Shown here one piece after another: positions 15,315 to 24,300 of a DNA stretch of 37,625 nt (position 1 is the stretch's first letter; every line of letters begins with the position of its first letter). The position numbers were made by a program, and so were the translations under genes. Origin of the DNA: Kutzneria sp. 744 (GTDB taxonomy: Bacteria > Actinomycetota > Actinomycetes > Mycobacteriales > Pseudonocardiaceae); the NCBI RefSeq assembly GCF_000568255.1, contig NZ_KK037166.1, forward strand, positions 10,166,301-10,203,925. Reading direction: 5' to 3'. Below the pieces are notes generated by a model. It did not search any database and was not told the DNA's origin. It worked only from the letters and a program-made list of their open reading frames with translations.

Positions 15315-16159
15315 ACACCCAACGGGAAAGCCTCGGCAGCCGCGCGGCGGTGATGGCCATCATGCTCGTGCTGGCGATCTACTTCCTGCTGCCGATCTAC
15401 TTCCTGTTCGTCGCGGCCACCAAGCCGCAGGGCGACCTGGCCTCCACGTTCGGCCTGGCGTTCTCGCACTTCCGCCTGTTCGAGAACCTGGGCGACCTGT
15501 TCGCGGAGAGCAACGGCATCTACCTCCAGTGGGCCGTGAACAGCGTGATCTACGCGGTGCTCGGCGCCGGTGTCGGCACGCTGATCTCCGCGCTGTGCGG
15601 CTACGCCCTGGCCAAGTTTCGCTTCCGTGGTAGGGAGTTCCTGTTCTCCGTGATCCTCGGCGGTGTGCTCGTGCCCACCACGGCGTTGGCGCTGCCGTTG
15701 TTCCTGCTGTTCTCGGCGGCCGGCCTGGTCAACACCTACCTGGCCGTGTTCCTGCCGAGCATCGTCAGCCCGTTCGGGGTGTACCTGGCCCGGATCTTCG
15801 CCAGCGCGGCCGTGCCCGACGAGATCCTGGAGTCGGCCCGACTGGACGGGGCCGGCGAGCTGCGGACGTTCTTCTCGGTGTCGGTCCGGCTGATGACGCC
15901 CTCGCTGGTGACGATCTTCCTGTTCCAGTTCGTGGCCATCTGGAACAACTTCTTCCTGCCGATGGTGATGCTGCAGAAGGAGTCGCTGTTCCCGATCACG
16001 CTCGGCCTGTTCTCGTGGAACGGCCAGACCGTGCACATTCCCCACCTCCAGGAGCTGGTGATCACCGGCGCGCTGGTCTCGGTCGTCCCGGTGATCGTCG
16101 TTTTCGTGCTCCTGCAGAGATTCTGGCGTTCCGGGCTGGCCGTCGGGGCCGTCAAGTAG
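15311..16159 (+). CDS. ABC sugar transporter permease, MalG-like
   Basis: 282 residues with about six membrane segments, the partner of the preceding permease. The EAA loop reads LESARLDGAGELRTFFSVSVR and the segment AIWNNFFLPMVML is typical of MalG-type subunits. The GTG start overlaps the preceding gene by 4 bp, which indicates translational coupling and equal stoichiometry. It would form the channel with the MalF-like subunit. Confidence 0.92.
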   Translation: MNTQRESLGSRAAVMAIMLVLAIYFLLPIYFLFVAATKPQGDLASTFGLAFSHFRLFENLGDLFAESNGIYLQWAVNSVIYAVLGAGVGTLISALCGYALAKFRFRGREFLFSVILGGVLVPTTALALPLFLLFSAAGLVNTYLAVFLPSIVSPFGVYLARIFASAAVPDEILESARLDGAGELRTFFSVSVRLMTPSLVTIFLFQFVAIWNNFFLPMVMLQKESLFPITLGLFSWNGQTVHIPHLQELVITGALVSVVPVIVVFVLLQRFWRSGLAVGAVK

Positions 16160-16198
16160 GACGTCGTCGCCGTTCCCTCAGCAGAAAGTCTTGTGTTC

Positions 16199-18907
16199 AT
16201 GCGGAAAGCTGCTGTCTTCGTGCCCCATTTCCACTGGGACCGGGAGTGGTACGAGCCCTTCCAGGTGTTCCGCCACCGGCTCGTCGGCGCGCTGGACACG
16301 GTCCTGGCGACGGCGGAGGCCAACCCCGACTTCCGCTTCACCGTCGATGGGCAGCTGGCCGCGGTCGAGGACTACCTGGAGATGCGGCCGGAGAACCGGG
16401 ACCGGGTGGTGGCCCTGGTGGCCAACGGGCAGCTGGCCATCGGGCCGTGGCTGATCCTGCTCGACGAGTTCCTGTGCTCCGGCGAGACCATCGTGCGCAA
16501 CCTCCAGCTGGGCTGGGCCGCGGCGGCCGAACTCGGCGGGGCGATGCCGATCGGCTATCTGCCGGACATGTTCGGGCACGTCGCCCAGATGCCGCAGATC
16601 CTGGCCCGGGCCGGCATCGAGCACGCGGCGCTGTGGCGTGGTGTGCCGGGATCCGTGCCCGGCCACGCCTTCCGCTGGCGCGGACCGGACGGCTCCGAGG
16701 TGCGGACCGAGTTCCTGTTCGACGGCTACGACAACGGCCTCGACGTGCTGCTGGTGCCCGACCAGATCGGCCGCGCGCTCGACGACTACGTGGAGATGAC
16801 GGCGGAGCGCTGGGGTTCCGACCCGGCGCTGGCCATGGCCGGCACCGATCACGCCGCGCCGGACCCACGGCTGGCGAGCTGGCTTCGGCGCGATTCCACC
16901 GAAGAGCGCCCGATCATCATCGCCACGCTGGCCGAGTACGTTCAAAAGCACGCCCGCGATGAGGTGTCCGCGGTCGTCACCGGCGAGCTGCGCAGCCACG
17001 TGCGCGGCAACATCCTGCCCGGCGTGATCTCCGTGCGGCGTCCGCTGAAGCAGCGCATGGCCGTCGCCGAGCGCATAGTCGACCACGCCGAGCGGATGAA
17101 CGCGATGTGGTCGGCGCGGGACGAGTCGCGGTTCCTCGCCCTGGCGTGGCACAAGATCATCGAGTCGACGGCCCACGACTCGGTGGTCGGCTCGGGTACC
17201 GACGAAACGGCCGACCAGGTCGAGGGTCGGCTCGCCGAGGCCGCGCACATCGCCCGTGCGGTGCGGGATTCGGCCCTGGCCGAGCGTGCCGCACTGGTGC
17301 CCAGTGACGGTTATCTGGTGGCCAATCCGTTGCCCGTGCCTCGCACGGCGCTGGTCGAGGTCGATGTCCTGACCCCGCCCGACGGTTCCGCGCTGGTCGC
17401 GACCGCAGCCGACGGCTCGACGCGGCCCGTGCAGTTGACCTCGGTGGCGCCCACCGTGCTCGCCGACGAACGCGTGGACGCCACGCAGCTCGAACGCGTG
17501 CTGCGCCGCATCCACCGCCGTGAACTGTTCGGCCGGCAGATCGACCGCTATGAGCTGACGCCCGGATCGCTCGTGTTCCACCTGGCCGAGGTGCCGACCA
17601 GCGGGCCGTTCGACCTGCTGATCCTGCGTCGTGAGATCGCCACCGCGGCGGCCACGCACCCGGGTGAGTGGACGGTGCTGACGCTGGAGGAAGCCCGCGC
17701 CACCGTGCTGGCGCCCGTGCCGATTCCGGCGTCCGGGCTGGCCAGCTTCCGGGTCTCGCCCGGTTTCAGTGATCTCTCTTTCACGCCAGCGACGGCCACC
17801 GCTCAGCGGCTGTCCAACGGGCTGGTCGACGTAGACGTCAATGCCGACGGCACCGTCGACGTGACCGGGGCTGACGGCACTGTGTTGCGGGGTGTCGGGC
17901 GGCTCGTCGATGGCGGCGACCGTGGCGACAGCTACAACTACGGGCCGCCGGCACGGGATTTGCTCGTCTCGGATCCGACCGACGTCTCCGTCGAGGTGCT
18001 GGAGAACGGCCCGCTGCGGTCGCGGCTGCGGATCACCCGAACCTACCCCTGGCCCACCGCGCTGTCGGACGACCGCGACGTGCGTTCCGCCGAGATCGCC
18101 TCAACACCGGTGGAAACCGTGGTCGAGGTGCGGGTGGACGAGCCGTTCGTGCGTGTCTCCACGTCCTTCCTCAACCGGTCCGCCGACCACCGGCTGCGTT
18201 GCCACGTGCCGCTGCCTTCGCCGGTCGTTGGTTCCGCGTCCGCGGGCCAGTTCTCCGTGACGGAGCGGGGTCTGACCGCCGAGGGCGGTTGGGGCGAGTT
18301 CCCCATCCCCACCTTCCCCGCGAGCTCCTTCGTGTCGGCCGGCGCGGCGACCGTGCTGCTCGATCACGCCACCGAGTACGAAGTCGTCGGCGGCGAACTC
18401 GCCATCACGTTGCTGCGTGCCATCGGCTCGATCAGCGTGAACATCCATCCGCTGCGCGACGAGCCCGCCGCGAGCGAGATCCCCGCGCCCGGGGCGCAGG
18501 AGCTCGGCGTCCGCATCGAGAACCGCTTCGCCGTGCTGCCTTCGGCCTCCGGCTGGCAGGCCGCCGACGCTGTCGCCCTGGCCGAGGACTTCCGCAACGA
18601 CGTCCTCGTCCGCCGCGGCAGCGCACCGGCCGGCGGCCCGCTGCCCGTCGACGTAGCCGGCGTGCAGGTCGACGGTTCGGACATCTTCGTGTCGAGCATC
18701 CGTCGTGTCGTCAGCGATCATCGCGCGGGCGTCGAGGTGCGGCTGGTTGCCATGTGCGACAACGGTTCCACCGCTCGCGTCACCGGCTCGTTCACCGAGG
18801 CCACCACCGTCGACCTGCTCGGCCGTCCGCTGGCCACCACGTCCGTGGGGCAGGGGCTTGACCTCGCCCTCGGCGCGTGGGAGATCCGGACGATCGTGCT
18901 TCGGTAG
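16199..18907 (+). CDS. GH38 alpha-mannosidase
   Basis: 902 residues from ATG 16199 (a GTG two codons upstream is also possible; both ribosome sites are weak). The N-terminus has HFHWDREWY, the zinc-binding HxHWDxEW signature of glycoside hydrolase family 38. YLPDMFGHVAQMPQIL carries the catalytic aspartate (residue 123). A later HDSVVGSG histidine region and a long beta-sandwich C-terminus complete the family plan. The enzyme removes alpha-mannose by a retaining mechanism. It has no signal peptide, so it acts in the cytoplasm on imported mannosides, which fits the importer genes directly upstream. It ends the operon at a strong terminator. Confidence 0.95.
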   Translation: MRKAAVFVPHFHWDREWYEPFQVFRHRLVGALDTVLATAEANPDFRFTVDGQLAAVEDYLEMRPENRDRVVALVANGQLAIGPWLILLDEFLCSGETIVRNLQLGWAAAAELGGAMPIGYLPDMFGHVAQMPQILARAGIEHAALWRGVPGSVPGHAFRWRGPDGSEVRTEFLFDGYDNGLDVLLVPDQIGRALDDYVEMTAERWGSDPALAMAGTDHAAPDPRLASWLRRDSTEERPIIIATLAEYVQKHARDEVSAVVTGELRSHVRGNILPGVISVRRPLKQRMAVAERIVDHAERMNAMWSARDESRFLALAWHKIIESTAHDSVVGSGTDETADQVEGRLAEAAHIARAVRDSALAERAALVPSDGYLVANPLPVPRTALVEVDVLTPPDGSALVATAADGSTRPVQLTSVAPTVLADERVDATQLERVLRRIHRRELFGRQIDRYELTPGSLVFHLAEVPTSGPFDLLILRREIATAAATHPGEWTVLTLEEARATVLAPVPIPASGLASFRVSPGFSDLSFTPATATAQRLSNGLVDVDVNADGTVDVTGADGTVLRGVGRLVDGGDRGDSYNYGPPARDLLVSDPTDVSVEVLENGPLRSRLRITRTYPWPTALSDDRDVRSAEIASTPVETVVEVRVDEPFVRVSTSFLNRSADHRLRCHVPLPSPVVGSASAGQFSVTERGLTAEGGWGEFPIPTFPASSFVSAGAATVLLDHATEYEVVGGELAITLLRAIGSISVNIHPLRDEPAASEIPAPGAQELGVRIENRFAVLPSASGWQAADAVALAEDFRNDVLVRRGSAPAGGPLPVDVAGVQVDGSDIFVSSIRRVVSDHRAGVEVRLVAMCDNGSTARVTGSFTEATTVDLLGRPLATTSVGQGLDLALGAWEIRTIVLR

Positions 18908-18920
18908 CACGAAGTCGTTG

Positions 18921-18966
18921 CGGCACAGGGGCGGCCCCTCGCAGGGAGGGGGTCGCCCCTGTGCCG
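18921..18966. terminator. strong bidirectional terminator hairpin
   Basis: An outer perfect 13-bp stem (18921-18933 with 18954-18966) encloses an inner CCCCTC/GAGGGG stem (18935-18940 with 18946-18951). It lies between the convergent mannosidase and secreted-protein genes. Confidence 0.85.
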
Positions 18967-18971
18967 TCCGG

Positions 18972-19436
18972 TCAGTGGAAGGCCAGCGAGGCGGCGCTGA
19001 CCGTTTCCGTCTTGGGGCACAGGAAGCTGCCGTCGGTCAGATTGGCCGTGAAGGGGCCGCCCGTGTAGTTCCGGGTCGTGCCCTGGCGGGTGTAGGTCAC
19101 GTCGGTCGCCTTGTAGGAGCAGGTCTGGCCCAGCTCGCTCCCGTTGACGTCGACCTCGGGGGCGGACGCCGTGCCCGCCGTGTCGTCGAAGGTGACCGTC
19201 GGGTCGTTGGTCAGGCCGGCCGTGATGCTGCCGGTGCAGGTCGGGTGGACAGTCGTGTGGTCGATCGTCAGGGTGTTGGCCGGCACGTCGCTGGTGGTCG
19301 CGTTGGTCCAGGAGCAGCTCGAGTCGCCCACCGTGATGTTGCCGTCGACCTGGCCGGTGGCGGCGTAGGCCGGCACGGCCAGCAGCACGCTGCCGGCCAC
19401 CGCCGCGATGCCCACGAGCAAGCGGGTCGGATTCAT
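18972..19436 (-). CDS. small secreted protein of unknown function
   Basis: 154 residues with a clear signal peptide (MNPTRLLVGIAAVAGSVLLA, cleavage near AYAATG). The mature part is rich in threonine, serine and acidic residues, looks beta-rich, and has four cysteines (SSCSWTN, HPTCTGS, GQTCSYK, FLCPKT) that could form two disulfides. AGGAGG lies 5 nt before the ATG, so expression should be strong. I do not recognise a named family; similar small exported proteins are common in actinomycetes. It shares its terminator with the convergent mannosidase but is otherwise isolated. Confidence 0.75.
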   Translation of the reverse strand: MNPTRLLVGIAAVAGSVLLAVPAYAATGQVDGNITVGDSSCSWTNATTSDVPANTLTIDHTTVHPTCTGSITAGLTNDPTVTFDDTAGTASAPEVDVNGSELGQTCSYKATDVTYTRQGTTRNYTGGPFTANLTDGSFLCPKTETVSAASLAFH

Positions 19437-19835
19437 GTGGTCCTCCTACTGCGTCACGCGTCTGCGACGGTTCGCCCGCCGCCGTGCACGCCCTCTCCCC
19501 GCGATGCCCAGGAGGTCCGACCCCGACCCTCGAACGTGAAGATGATTCACGACCCGCATGGTCGCACGGATCGCTCAGCTCTCAAATGGATCGTCAAGAG
19601 TTAACCGCGCACCACTCGCGTCCGTCACCGGCGCGCGGTAGGCCTGGAACCAGCATCCTGCCCAGTTCGGGCGCTTTGTCATGCATCGGCGGATCAGTAC
19701 CTTCGAATCCGGCTGGACGGCGTATAGCGCCTGGTGGACGCCTCGCCTTACGGTGTCCTCGCCGTCTCGGGCAGGCCGGGCGGGGGGATGAGGCGGCCTG
19801 GCTCGCGCTGCCTCGGGACGACGGGGGAACGCTCG
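19437..19835. other. intergenic region without a supported gene
   Basis: About 400 bp between the divergent secreted-protein gene and the Rhs gene. Base composition is slightly lower in GC around 19540-19620. Both promoters should lie here. Longer reading frames cross it but lack ribosome sites and recognisable sequence. Confidence 0.5.
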
Positions 19836-21125
19836 ATGCGTGGTGCCGGAAAACGCCGAAGAATCTTCACGGGCTGGCGAAGTCGGTCGATCGTCGCGGC
19901 TGGTCTGACCGCCGCCCTGGTGTGCGGCAACGCCCAGATCGTCAACGCGGTGGCGGCCCCCATCCCCGCGCCGCACACGGCGTCGGGCGGCGTCAGCGAC
20001 TTCGGTCCGGACGCGGCCCGGTCGGGCGACGTCCTGGTGGACGGGTTCGGCGACGGATCGGGCTACCACCTCCAGGTAGCGGCCGAGAAGTCCGGTTTCG
20101 CCTGGCGGCAGGTCGCCATCCTCAAGCCCACCGGCCTCGACGACCGGTCGTGGACCGGCTACCAGTGCGTCTCCGGTGACGGCAAGTACGCCGCGGTCGC
20201 CGTCCTGCCGATCTCGGCGGTGAACCTGACCGCGGCCCGCGATCACGGGGCCTTCGCCTTCGGTGTGGACCTGGCCAGTGGCAAGGTGACGCCGCTGGCC
20301 AGCGGCGTTGCGCTGCAGTACCACTCCCCGGGCTGTGGTGTCGGCGACGAGGCGGCGTTCACCGCGGCCCTCGGCGCCAATGAGGAGAAGACCGATGTGA
20401 TCACGGTCGACCTGGCCGCCGGCAAGGTGTCACACACCGCGAAGGTCGACGGTCAGCTCACGTCCGTGGTGCCGGCCGAGGCCGGTGTCGTTGGTGTCGT
20501 CGGCTCCGCGCTGGTCAGGGTGGGGCCGGAGGGCAAGGCGTCGCGGCTGGCGTCGGTGGGTGGCACGCCGTTCGAGGTCCGGGCCGCCGCCGATGGCGGT
20601 GTCGACCTCGTCGACCTGCCGGCCGACCACAACGCGCAGGCCAAGGCCGTACACGAGCACGCCGGCGCGCTGTCCGAGATCGTCCACGGCGACCGCGGCA
20701 CGCTTCAGGTGTTCCCGGGTCGCGCCGGCCACACGGTGATCGTCGGCGCCGCCACCGGCGCCCGTGCCGACGGCCACGTGCTGGCCGATCCGAAGGGCCT
20801 GCCGCACGGCGCCACCGGCGCGTCCCTCGACGGCGACGCCCTGGTCGGGGCGGCGGCCGACGGTACGAAGGACACGCCGTCGCTGCTGTCCACCCGCACC
20901 CGGAAGGTCGTCGCCCGAGACCGCGCCACCGCCGGCGGCACGGAATCCGAGGCCGTGGCCCCGTTTCAGCCCGACGGCGTCGCCGCGGAACGGTCCACCC
21001 AGGGCTCGGCCGGCCAGCCGCAGCCCAAGGGCGACCGGCCGCTTCCCCCAAGACCTCCCCGAAAGCGGGTGCTACCCCGAACTCCGATTCCGAGGCGACC
21101 CAGCTCTGCGTGTCCCGGCACGTGA
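19836..21125 (+). pseudogene. 5' fragment of a secreted Rhs/YD-repeat polymorphic toxin
   Basis: The ATG at 19836 gives MRGAGKRRRIFTGWRSRSIV, an exporting signal, followed by a beta-rich N-terminal domain of about 350 residues whose GDGKYAAVAVLP- and VDLASGKVTPLA-type strands resemble a propeller. The frame degrades to a basic proline-rich tail after the C5 run at 21045-21049. One extra base there gives KTSPKAGATPNSDSEATQLC, a much more natural continuation, so a frameshift (true or a sequencing error) is likely. That restored frame equals the frame of the main Rhs ORF from 21389. It is blocked by stops in the intervening low-GC island. I therefore read this as the N-terminal part of the same gene. 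If the break is real, the toxin cannot be exported as one protein. Confidence 0.7.
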
Positions 21126-21388
21126 CTAGCGAAACATAGTGGAGGGTCAGAGGCTTTCGCACGTAAGAGTGTTCGACAAGAGGGGCACCATAACCAGGCG
21201 TAATTGTTTCTCACCATTCAACGTGGGTGCCAAGTAGCTGCCTTCCGGTTCAGTCGAAGCAGATTGATTCGCACAGGGAGACGTTAAGTTCAGCTTGGAC
21301 CCCCGCCTCGTAGGTAAAAGATCGTAGAATATGTATTGTAACCCCGTCACCCTATGTTTCAAGGACTGCCTGTGCACGTGCACAAAGG
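21121..21388. other. low-GC, stop-filled island splitting the Rhs gene
   Basis: About 270 bp with roughly half G+C against about 70% on either side (52% in 21181-21240, 47% in 21301-21360). There are stop codons in the Rhs frame and no recognisable protein, RNA or terminal inverted repeats. The frame on both sides is the same once the upstream C-run shift is corrected. It may be an assembly gap-fill, a decayed insertion or a true intervening sequence. Confidence 0.6.
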
Positions 21389-24300
21389 GTGCTAGCTCGG
21401 GACGAGAGTACTCCGCCCGCCGGCTTCGCCAACCTGGGCCTGGCGGCGTACGCGCCGAACGACAACTTCCCGAAGATCCCGCTCTCCCACCCCTCCTCGG
21501 ACGGCTGGGACTCGGTGCCGCGCTCGGTGTTCGAGGCGATCATGGCCCAGGAGTCCAACTGGAACCAGGCCTCGTGGCACGCGCTGCCGGGCATGGCCTC
21601 GGACCCGCTGATCGCCGACTACTACGGCGCGGGCGGCGACATCACGTCGATCAACTACGCCGGCGCGGACTGCGGCTACGGCGTCGGCCAGGCCACCACC
21701 GGCATGGACGTGGCGTCCACCGGCCAGATCCTCAGCGTCAACGGCCAGACCAAGGTCGCCGTGGACTACCAGGAGAACATCGCCTACGCGCTGCAGATCC
21801 TGCAGACCACCTGGAACAAGCTCTACACCGCCGGCATCATCGCCAACGACGGCAACCCGCGCTACCTGGAGAACTGGTACTTCGCGGCGTGGGCCTACAA
21901 CTCCGGTATCCAGCCGCGCGACGCCTCCTACGGCAACACCACGGGCTGCACGCCCAGCCCGACCTGCACCGGCCCCGACGGCACCTGGGGTCTCGGCTGG
22001 GCCAACAACCCGCTCAACCCGGTGTACCCGCCGAACCGGGCGCCGTACCTGAAGCTGACCTACGCCGACGCCGCCCACCCGGCCAGCTGGCCGTACGAGG
22101 AGCGGATCACCGGCTGGATGGCGTCGCCGCTGCTGCGGGGCGGCAATCCGGCCTACGCCAAGCCCAGCTACCACGGCGGCAGCAGCTGGCCGCAGCTGCC
22201 GGGCTTCTCCACGTTCTGCACGCCGGCGGACAACAAGTGCCAGCCAGGCAGCACCAACCCGACCACGCCGGACGCCGGAGCCTGCACTCTCTCGGACTAC
22301 GAGTGCTGGTGGCACGCGCCGAAGACGTGGATCTCCAACTGCGCCCAGACCTGCGCGACGGCCGACTACACCGCCAGCGGCGGCCATGAGCCCTCGGTGG
22401 CCGACCCGTGGCCACCGTCCTGCCAGGTCGACTTCTCCAAGCTGGGCGGCGGCGGCACGCCGATCATCGTGGACGAGGCCCAGTCCTACCCGGACCTGAA
22501 CCTGCAGGGCTGCTCGAACCCGAACTGGTCGCAGGGCGGCACCTTCAGCTACAGCTACGGGGCCAACAACAAGGGCGATCCGGTAGGCGCGATCGACACC
22601 CACCAGCTCGGCGCCGGCCTCGGCGGGCACTCGCTGTTCACGCACACCGAGACCGGCTCCGACCCGACGCTGATCAACACCGGCTCGTGGACGCCGAACC
22701 TCTCCGGCGGGGCCCAGAACTACAAGATCAAGCTGCACATCCCGTCGATCGGCGCCACCGCCACCAACGTGGTGTACAAGATCTATCCCGGCGGCGGCGT
22801 CGCGCCGTGGCAGTACCGGGTCAACCAGGACTGGCAGTCCGAGCAGTGGGTCACCATCGCCACCGTCGCGATGCAGCCCGGCGGCTACGTCCAGCTGACC
22901 AACGAGTCGCCGGTCACCGGCGGCACCAACGCCATCGACTACTCGAACTTCGACGTCGCCTTCGACGCGGTCGCCTTCATCCCGATGGGCGCGGGCGCGG
23001 TGATCGGGGGCCCGCCGACGGTGCTGGACGCCCCGAAGGGCAGCAACCCGGCGTTCGTCAACTGCGGCTGCGTGAGGCGCACGGCCGGCGACCCGGTGGA
23101 CACCTCCACCGGGTACTTCGGTGACACGTTCACCGACCTGTCGACCAAGGGCCGTCTCCCGTTGACGCTGACTCGGTCCTACGCCGAGTCGATCGCCGAT
23201 CCTCAGGGCCCCAACGGAAAGCTCGCGGCCGACGGCCCGTTCGGCTACGGCTGGACGTTCAACTACAACTCATTCACCACCACCGACTCCGCCACCGGAA
23301 ATGTGACGATCACTCAGGAAGATGGCTCCGTTGTCACCTTCCTGCCGCAGGGCGGCGGCTACGTGCCGTCCGCGCCGCGGTACGACGCCACGCTGGTCCG
23401 CAACGGCAGCAGTTACACCTATACCCGGCGCGGCACCGACATTTTCACCTACGACGTCGCGACCGGCCGGATGCAGTCGCAGACCGACATCGCCGGCAGC
23501 AAGGCCTCGCCGCCGTACGCGCTCAGCTTCGGCTACGACGGCGCCGGGCACCTGGCCACGATCACCGACCCGGCCTCGCGCCGGTACACGCTGACGTGGA
23601 CCGGAAACCACATCACCGGGCTGTCGGACACCGCCGGCCGTCAGGTCAGCTATGCCTACGACGGCAACGGAAACCTCACCGACGTCTACGGAATCGGCAC
23701 GACCCGGACGCCGGTGCTCAAGGACGACGATCACATGCAGTACGGCTACCAGGCCGCCACGCATCTGATGACGTCCATGCGCACGCCGAAGAACTTCGGC
23801 GTCACGGCGACGCCCGCGCCGATCACGTCGATGACCTACGACGGCAGCGAACGGGTGCTGACGCAGACCGACCCGTTGGGCCACACCACATCCTTCACCT
23901 ACGGCCCGGACGGCGGGCTGGCGGTGGGGCAGGTGCTGGTCACGGATCCCGCCGGCCATCAGGATCTGCAGAGCTACAGCAACGGCCTGCTGACCAGCGA
24001 GACCAAGGGCTACGGCACACCTGACGCCGGAACCTCGACCTATACCTATGATCCGGTGACGCTGGGCATCTCGTCGATCACCGACCCGCTGGGCAATCTG
24101 CAGACGTTCGCCTACGACGACCACGGCAACAAGATCAGCGCCTCCGATGCCCGTGGCTTCGCGACGAACTACCAGTACGACGACCACGGCAACCTGATCG
24201 CCACCATCACGCCGCAGGGTGTGCGCACCACCAACAACATCGACGAGGCCGGGCACATCGTCCTGCCCGGCGGCGGCGCGAATGCCGGTGGCTTCGCCTA

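Noticed and set aside
21121-21388. Group I/II intron or small transposon in the Rhs gene
   Set aside because: No intron core motifs, no terminal inverted repeats and no target duplication could be found; only composition is unusual.
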